Position numbers and translations under genes: made by a program. Positions 56,166-64,000 of a stretch of 64,000 nt of DNA are shown here, piece after piece (position 1 is the stretch's first letter; every line of letters begins with the position of its first letter). Location of the stretch: the NCBI GenBank assembly GCA_001695595.3, contig MBPM02000105.1:62001-126000 (forward strand), given 5' to 3'. The notes below the pieces were generated by a model that worked only from the letters and a program-made list of their open reading frames with translations, searched no databases and was not told the origin of the DNA. The DNA is from Plasmopara viticola. Lineage: Eukaryota > Oomycota > Peronosporomycetes > Peronosporales > Peronosporaceae.

Positions 56166-59100
56166 TGCTCGAGTATTATACGCGGCGTCAAAAATGGTCT
56201 TCAAAGGGTGACCTACATCTAGTTTACCACGATTCAATTTTAAAACCTATCCTGAGTGCAGAAAGCGCTTGAGTGTCTAGGACAAATTTGTGAGCCAAGA
56301 AATCGATTTGCTTCCCAAAAAAGCTCACCTACAAGAGTGGCGCAATGTCAAGCCAGATGCTAAGAGCGTAAAATATGAGCGCGTCAATGGAAGTTGCTCC
56401 AACACGTGATATAAAAAGACCGCAATTTACGTACAAAGCGCCTGCTGCTTTTTGATTGTAGATCGCAATAGCCTTCAGGCGGTCGTGTCAAAACATTTCC
56501 AACGGCTCCACGTGATCCGTGATACGAGTTTCTGCTCCACCTCCAAAGTAGACTGCTGTGTTAATGTATGATTTACTTCGCTTTCCACAAAATCCGCTGT
56601 TCTTTGCGGCCAAGAAGCGGTGAAGAAGGTCGCTCTCGTCTTGGTCCTGCGTATCTTCATGAGGAGTAGCAGCTCCTGCGCGACCCATCATACGCGCTTA
56701 TGGTTACTGTCGAGGCTGGCCGCGGTGGTAAGACCGCGAGTAATTAAGGCTACCTCGGTTCTCAAGCCACTTAAATAAAAGGTGTATACCGCGCGTCTAA
56801 GCACGAGGTCTACGAACTGTGTCAGGGAGTTCCTCTCTTATGCAGTGACTCCCAGGTTTGGCCAGTTACTCGAAGCGCACAATCTTATAATGCGCGGCGC
56901 CTTTCAGTGTTCTGGCTGCTATAATGGCCATGAGCACTATCTGCCGTCGTATGAACTCCCCTCAAATCAGTCTGTAACAAAATCAATCGTGAACGCAGCG
57001 CTTTGAGGAGGTGAGGGCGCGTATGTGGATCAATTCGAGAGTCGTTCAACCTCCATGGGTGCACCGACAATGATTAGGAAAGTTCAATGGTCCATGCATT
57101 TCCAGGATTGTGAAACGATTGATGAAGCAATGTATTGTTCTTCTTGAAAATACCGACGTAACCCTAGGTAAGAGAAGGTTTCTAGGATTAAACTATTCTT
57201 ATACTTCATAGTATAAAGATGTAATTTTGTCCTTTCTTAGTACCCTGTTTTAATCTGTCCTGGGAAAATGAAAACGCTGACTTTTTGCGAAGTCACATAA
57301 ACTGTTTTTGAAGAAAATGGGAGAAAAGGCCTGCCAAAAAAATTACAAGGCTAAAAAAAACAGCTACCCCCACTGATTTTAGAAAAAGTGGGCTTTGAGT
57401 TTGCGAGAACCTAGGGTGTCTTAATTTACTTATCCTGGAAAATATTAAGCTCCTTGATGCTCATTGCAATGCTAAGAGCAACATCAACCATAAGATCTTA
57501 TCGTTCAAGGAGTGTGATGTCTTAGTGCACATGGCTACCCATTTCCGTCCGAACATTTATTCGTATATGATTTATTGTAAAGATCAACAAGCGGATCTTA
57601 AAATGGTTGGAATAGCGCAGCGGCAAAGCGCGGACGCCATTGCGTCTAATGGCCATCATATTTATATGTCGCATCCAAAAACAGCCTTGTTAATTGTCCC
57701 CTAATTATACTGGCTGTAACTGGTGCCAAATGCACCATCTTGCCTAGATTGCACGCGAGCACCACTATTTTCGTGTTGGCATTAGACTTCGGCTAGCCAA
57801 AAACGAATTTGAGGCTTACGGACAACTTCTAGCAGTGAAAGCGTCGAAGTGTGAGCAGCAATTTGGCCCTCCGGTAAGCCTCACATATTCAGTACACCCA
57901 TTTGCACATGGGAAGCTTCCTGTAGGTTACTTAACCCCAGAAAAACGGTTCCGTGCAAATGACCGCAAGCCAAAGTATTATGTTCCTCCAGAAATAAGTC
58001 GTACGTCAGGTCTTTGATCTGCCGGGTTCCGCTATGGTGTCCGTCCACTCTTAGCAATGCAGCTGCGATCGAAGTCAAGCGAATAATTACTCAGCTTTGG
58101 CATATTTGTTGGTGATAAATAAATTCCACAAGGGTTTTTGATTCACAACCAGTTTGTTCGCCTGACGAGGCTTTCGTCAACAGACTTTCAGCCCGGCCTA
58201 ATCTAATCTGGTCTGCGCATGATCACATCGTAAACCACAATGAGTTTGCTAGGCTTGTAATCTGCGAAGAATGACAACCAATTTGATATATGTATCTGCC
58301 GTGATACAAAGACCAGTTAAACCGTCAAGTATATGTAAAAATAAGATATTTCTCACTCCCGTGTACCCAAGGTTCGATTTCGTACCGCATTCCCACTTTC
58401 AACTACCTTCTAGTGGAGCTATGTCAATCTTTCTTACCAGTGCTTAAGGCTGTAGAACTCCGTTGCCCGCAGACGGTACGTCCATGCTACCAACGTGTTC
58501 GGCTGTGCCACCCACATTTTAAGCGCTATCTTTGGTGGCTGGTGCTGCCAGTGGAGTATGGTGATCCGTCCAGGAATTTGTATAGGTGTTGTTACAATAA
58601 TTTACATGAGAATATCAGCACTTTGGTGGCTCTTATGCGATTTAAGCGCATACTTGCCTTCTGTAAAAGAAGCCGTACGCACAGAAGCATTGACAAGGTA
58701 ACACAATTTCAGCGTATGTCAAGGTAATACCATTTGGTTAGACATGAGTCGTGTGATGTTTTTAAGCATTAAAAAGAAGGTGCTGAGGAGTTAATTAAGA
58801 AGCAATTCATGGTCCAAGCTTACTGCTATATGCGTATTAGTTAAGATTACTATGCTAGAAAGCAATCGAAGGATATCAACATTTCTTAATAGAGATAGCG
58901 ATAGTTCAGTTCACATTTAGTAGAATAAGAGTTGCACTTAATATCGGTATCAAGACTTTTAGATACAGACAATTGCGATCTGTGAATTGTATTGGCTCTC
59001 GTATAGCGCGAAGGTCAGCGACCTAAAGTGACACATCCTCTAAGCAGATAGCTTCGGCCGCACAGCTCCGAAACTTGACTCGTCAAGGCCTTGTTACGCA

Positions 59101-59230
59101 GAATTTGATATTTGGACCTTATGCAATTACCAATCGGTCCAGGGATTGGGCGTTAATGCCTGACCAAGATTAAGCTGAACTTGTTCGTGTCAAAACCAAA
59201 ACATTACTCGCGCTGTCGAAATTCTTAGAT
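56166..59230. other. Gene-poor interval, decayed sequence
   Basis: No gene supported. Open frames such as 57,835-58,017 (+) and 58,413-58,727 (+, 104 codons) have no domain I know. An imperfect inverted repeat GGTGC-caaat-GCACC lies near 57,724. The region is AT-rich with poly-A/T runs near 57,300-57,370. Confidence 0.4.
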
Positions 59231-59821
59231 TTACAGCAAATGCATTTCGACCTTAGTGACGTCTCGAGCCGTTTTATTAGCCAGCCAATTCGAAACTAAC
59301 TTCTCCCCCTCTCGAATCTTCTTTATTGTCGCGAAATATTGCGATGCATTAAAGTCTGTCAAGCTTCGAATAGATTTTCGTACTGGTGTGTACAACGAAC
59401 AATCTACATCATTTAGCTTCTCATTTGAGAGCTTGTGAGCTTGCAGGCCATAAACTGCATCAGTTGCACATCTATCATAGGAACTTAGTACTTCTAATTT
59501 TGGCATCCCGCCCTTACAGATGACTAGGTCTTCGTTAACCTTTAGAGCCGCTTATGTCAGTGACCCGTAAAGATTCTTGGAAAACATGGACGTCCAATTT
59601 TTCGTTTCCTTTTTGGATAGAAACAAATCACGTGCTTTTGTTGTTGCCGCCAAAGCAGCGGATGTTTCTTTGCTCGGCAGCACTGAAGTCCATTGAGACT
59701 GCACCTTACTAGTAGCAAACGATTTGCTTCGGCTTCCTGGGCTATGCAATACGAGCAGCTGTCGACGGTTCAAACAAACAGCGATGGCGTCATGAATTGA
59801 CATATTGAAAGGCGCACTCAA
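59231..59821 (-). pseudogene. Two successive minus-strand frames, possibly one broken gene
   Basis: 59,821-59,552 (89 codons, starts MSAPFNMSIHDAIAV, Lys/Ser-rich end) is followed, after a 45-bp gap with a stop, by 59,506-59,231 (91 codons, includes LTDFNASQYFATIKKI and WLANKTARDVTKVEMHLL). Composition is protein-like in both, so they may be halves of a former gene or exons of a spliced one. The second piece reads like an alpha-helical module, but I could not assign it to a family, and I found no signal peptide or RXLR motif. Confidence 0.25.
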
Positions 59822-62105
59822 GATGAGTGCACCCGGATGGGAGAATGATTGTGCCCCGATCGAAAGTCATTCTGATTGGCTTAGAGGTAGCAAGGCAGTT
59901 GCGAACTAAGGACCTTAATGGTATACTCACATTGAAATGTTCTCTCTTTTTCACAAGTGCCTTTGCTCGGTTCTTCCTCGTGAAGACTTTTCTACAAGCT
60001 TTACATCTTTGCCTTCGCTTTGCTCACCTTTCAATTAACCCGAGTCAGGGCGCTTACAAACACTACTACTCGGGAATCGGTGGGACGGGAGCTGCTCATC
60101 GATGATAAACAAAGAACAAAGCTTGTCCGTGGCCGTACTCCTCTCAACAAGGATTCGAATTGGCTGTGTCAGCATTGCTGCGTGTACTCTAAAGAGTTGC
60201 TTTTAAGGAAGGCCTACCCTCAACTAATACCTCTTATTAACATAATCACCCTCACTTGATCTGGGCATTACAACCTCCCTTTGGCACCTCTTCTAGCTCA
60301 TTCAAACCGTCCGCCCAACTTGCTGTCAGGCAAGAAAGCATGAGCGCTGGTGGACCTTGATATCTGCTGTAGGTAAAGTTGCTCTTAACTTTCTCTTCAA
60401 TTGCTCAAGACGTAAAGTCGCCCAGGCAGGAGCACTTCATGATTGAATGTCGAGCTTTAAGCCTGCTTTCCAGTAAAATAGTGCGAAGCTACGCCCACCT
60501 GAACATCCGTGATAGAGACCACCTAAGTGTCCCCATCGGACTTGCAAATCTCCTCAATTTAGAAAAGAGGGCTCTGGGTTTTGTACTTTTTAAAGAAAAA
60601 GATTAAGCTTTGCTGAAAGTAAGCACTGCCGCTGGAGCTAGCATAGGATGTGCTGATTGAGCCCCCGATCATAGACTTTGCTTATGGGGCGCGAATGCTG
60701 TGATGCGCTCAAGGTACTTGGAAGCAGTTTTGGCTGCAAATAAAGATGCCTCCCCAGGATCATGGACACCGGTAATGCTTTATAGCAGTGCCAATTGTGC
60801 GTCACGAAAGTGATTCAATCTATTTCGGAGTCTTTGTAGGGATTTAAGTAGACAATCTACCGACGTGGGCGAAGGTTTGGCTACAAGTGCTAACAAGTGT
60901 TACGTAATCGCACATCATCTGCGCAGAGATGGAGTGACGAAAGATTGACGATCTGTCGATAAGCGTGCAATATATTGCAGTTTGAAGACTGAGTCATTAA
61001 TTACAAAATTGTCCTTTTGGTCTGCCTCAAATTTTCAAATTTATTTCTGGAAAATAGGCAGATGCTATATATATTTTGATGTTGCTCAAAATACCTCAGT
61101 AAGCATTCCGGCATAAATACTGATAGGATGGGTGTCTCGTGCGCCAAACTCCACAATTCCCTTAAGGCTTTTCTACAGGAAGCCAACTTTTATCGCAAGA
61201 GCTATTCTTTAAATAATGGCAGCTTAAGTATTTAGCTTGCATGAATAAGGCGCAATAGCAAGCCGTTGACTCGATGCGGTACTACTGGCAAGATTAAAAA
61301 TGATTCGAATGCTTCTTTCAGAACCGTGCCGCACTTGAAGATTGATTGTTTTGATTGAAAAGAAAGCTTTTGTGTGAGGCGATAAGGTGATGGTTTATCC
61401 CTGAATCCTTTTGATGCCTCAAGACGGTGTATCAGACTTGTATATTTGTATGTTAACGGTAGTTGCTTACGTTTGACCACGCAACTGATCTCGCGCTAGA
61501 CTTAAGACAGATATTGTCAAATATTACTGCTAAAGTGCTATATCCAAGTAAAACGTTATCAAAGAACAAGGCCACGCTTTTTTATCAAGTCCGACTTTCT
61601 TAACGCATTCTCTGCTGGTTATTGCATCGAAGCTACTCGGCAGCCAGTGCAATCCGCAGACGGCATAGACAGCTTATTTGAGCAGACAAGACATGTTTGG
61701 TCGCATCGTTGACCGGTACCAGTATCGGTAGATTACCACTACATTACTGCTAGTTGATGACAGCCTCAATTCTCTAATCTCCTGCGACCGCTGAGCATAC
61801 TGCGATCCTTTTAAGTGAGCTGTGTGCTGTACATTAAATCTAAGGCAGCTAGTATCAAGCCGCGCTAACGTTAATCGCTCCGACACGATAGGACCCAAGG
61901 ATATAAGTAGCTCACGGTTTGCAGAAATTCAAAAAGTGGAGCATTTACAAAGTTGAAGTATGTTAGCTGTGAAAAGTTACAGCAACAAATAAAAGGCTTT
62001 AGTTACATCTTCATTACCAATGCAAAACACCATTTGATTGGCAAATTTTCAGTATTCGCGACACAAAGCCATTAATTAGTTATCGATACAGAACATTTTG
62101 CATCA
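59822..62105. other. Gene-poor interval before the copia element
   Basis: No gene supported. Frames at 59,827-60,105 and 60,020-60,259 (+) and 61,232-61,480 and 61,674-61,898 (-) are short and featureless. I did not find an LTR or a primer-binding site for the copia element here. Confidence 0.4.
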
Positions 62106-64000
62106 CTGAAAAAAGAAGATAGCTCACGCCTTGTTAAGAAATTAGTGGAGCGAAGACAAAGAACTGAAGCTTGCAAGAACGAGTCTGCGCGAGAAGCGAA
62201 GACACTTGTGAAGAAGAAAGAAGATGGCGAAGTGAGTGTATCAAATAAAATAATCTAAGCTCGCAACGACTTTGCTACCTCTAAGTAATTAATATACCTC
62301 AGCCAATCAGAGGGACTTACCATCCGGGCGCAAACGTCTTGAGTGCGCCTATCCATCTATACGAGATATGTGGGCAATCGACAGCGGTGCTACGGACCTT
62401 ATCTACAATCACAAGCTAACGATAGACGGGAACAAGCCGAGATCAAGGGCGTTGGCACCATCGTTGAACGAGTGGTTCCGCTTGATGGTGAAAAGCGCGA
62501 CGTCGGTATCAAGGATGCGCTATACTTGCTGATGATGAACAAGATCCTGCTGTTCGTGGTGGACATCAACAAGAGTGGCAAGTTTTAACTGGTGTTTGAT
62601 GGCGTGCGCATGCACATTCCTCGCATCGAGTGGTAACCAGAGCAGATTTCGTGGATGGACTGAATTGGCTTCGCACGGCACAGCGCTCGACAAGTACGAC
62701 TAAACGTGGGAACAGTGGTGCCAACTTGCACGCACGGATGGTACAAGCTCCAGTCGACGTGCTTCGCGAGATGGTGGCCAAGATGGTGACCATCATCATG
62801 ATCAAGGATGCAAACGTGCTTGAAAAGTCAAGTGGGTCAAGATCATGGCGAAGGTGTCAGCAAGAAAAGATGGTTCAAAAATCAAATTTACGCAAACGGG
62901 ACAAGCGCGACTATAACAACTTTGAGCTGCTTCACTTCGACGTTTGTGGGCCTATGTAGACAAACTCTCTTGGCGAAAGTAAGTTTCTCTTTCGGATCGT
63001 GGATATAGCTAGCGAGTGCATGAAGGTTTTTGCCTGCGTGCCAAATTAGACAGCGAAGACTGTGTCAAAAAGTACTCTTGATGGTGCAGACACAGTTCGG
63101 CAAGAAGGTCAAATTTGTACGACACGTTGGAGCCCGCGATTTTGCAGCTAGCTCGCTTCAAGTTTTGTACGAAGATGAAGGTATTGAGCAAATGACCACG
63201 GTGCCATACGCGCATCAGACCAACGGCACAGCGGAGCGCGCCATCCAGACCATCGTCAAAATCAGCCGCAGCATATTGCAGCATGTCAAATTGGACAAGT
63301 GTATTTAGGGTGAAGCTGCTATGGCGGCCATCTACATTCAAGAATTGCCTCCCGTCGTCTAAGATTGACGACAAGACTCCTTTCGAGATCGTTCACACTA
63401 TCAAGCCAATCATCGAGCATATACGTAAGTGGAACCCTAAGGCTCGTTCAGGTAATTTCGTGGATTACGAAGAGGTCTGTAAGGCTTACAGGGTGCTTGA
63501 CATTGAAGTCAGGCAAGTGGTAATCACTCGCGATGTCACTTTCGACGGATCTAGTTTCGTCATTTCGGATGATCAGTGATCGCGACGACGATGATGAGGA
63601 CTCGCTGAGCATCAGTGATTCGGATGCAACTCACCCGATGACCTATAAGCAGGTGGGGGAGCGGAAGGAGCGTACAAGTGTGAGAAACGCTGAGCACGGC
63701 TTGACAAGCACCAGCCATGAGCATCACGGAGCTGGACTTGAAGAGGGAATGGTTTCTAGAGGGTCTAACGAGCATCGAGCCAAGCGCAGGTCAGTCGAGC
63801 GGACGACGCGTGATCCCGCGAGTGAAGAAAAAAAGACACATCGGACGATGACTCTACCCCTCCTATCTTTTGGCAAGTAAGTGCCAATGCAGTTAGAATC
63901 GACGATCTGGAGGAGTCAACGACATTTTAAAATGCTGTTAGCGTACCTGACTTAGTTCACTGGTGTAAGGCTATCCATGCAGAACTGAGCTCGATGCAGC
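62106..64000 (+). mobile_element. Degenerate Ty1/copia retrotransposon, cut by the window edge
   Basis: Pieces of one gag-pol appear in copia order but in different + frames. A basic, Lys/Glu-rich stretch lies near 62,150-62,240. The aspartic protease motif [15 protein letters not shown] follows, with DSGAT at about 62,380. The integrase entry FELLHFDVCGPM is at about 62,920, the integrase core MTTVPYAHQTNGTAERAIQT at about 63,194-63,253, the post-integrase ARSGNFVDYEEVCKAYRV at about 63,450, and then an acidic linker. At the right edge DLVHWCKAIHAELSSM looks like the start of the reverse-transcriptase region. At least four frameshifts or stops separate these pieces, and the usual R-x-DNG-x-EF integrase motif is spoiled, so the copy is dead. 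Neither LTR is seen in the window. Confidence 0.85.

Noticed and set aside
58360..58400. tRNA-like GGTTCGATTTC sequence
   Set aside because: No acceptor, D or anticodon stems can be drawn around it.

Overview
The window looks like nuclear DNA of an oomycete, probably a Phytophthora or downy-mildew relative. The evidence is short introns (mostly 41-92 nt, GT-AG), genes packed 12-260 bp apart and often divergent or convergent, a RING protein with a second domain I recall from stramenopile proteins, a GPI-type temptin-like secreted protein, and decayed Ty3/gypsy and Ty1/copia pieces in gene-poor flanks. The assignment rests on family recognition by eye; no search was run.

Layout. (1) 1-12,090 is one large degenerate satellite array, about 120 monomers of 100 bp. 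Much of it is a 200-bp higher-order repeat of two alternating monomer types. Its orientation flips near 6,483 and again near 11,366. (2) 12,090-13,590 is a junction zone with a possible solo LTR and small unassigned ORFs. (3) 13,634-15,970 is an isolated RING-H2 gene with repeated FPRV-x-S motifs. (4) 16,000-27,290 is gene-poor and decayed; it holds a gypsy reverse-transcriptase relic, a broken unassigned ORF and a degenerate tandem repeat. (5) 27,295-55,123 is a compact island with 16 supportable genes. (6) 55,130-64,000 is gene-poor again: a two-copy 130-bp repeat, ORF debris, and a frame-broken copia element that runs off the right edge.

Island genes, left to right: nucleoside hydrolase (+), METTL6-type tRNA m3C methyltransferase (-), SMP-30-like beta-propeller (+), exocyst EXO70 (-), nucleotide-sugar transporter 1 (+), WW-dysferlin-domain coiled-coil protein (+), CASTOR-type ACT protein (-), AF4/FMR2-like C-terminal-domain protein (+), retromer VPS29 (-), nucleotide-sugar transporter 2 (+), PP2A methylesterase PME-1 (-), THO complex subunit THOC2 (+), malonyl-CoA:ACP transacylase (+), a small probable complex I subunit (-), a BAR-domain protein (-), and a temptin-like secreted protein (+). 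They are mostly housekeeping. Themes that recur are membrane traffic (EXO70, VPS29, BAR, DysF protein), Golgi sugar-nucleotide supply (two transporters) and mRNA production/export (THOC2, AFF-like). They are not an operon, but several pairs share short divergent promoters.

Splice junctions were read by eye from GT/AG sites, reading-frame phase and protein-family continuity. Where a junction is doubtful, the entry says so.
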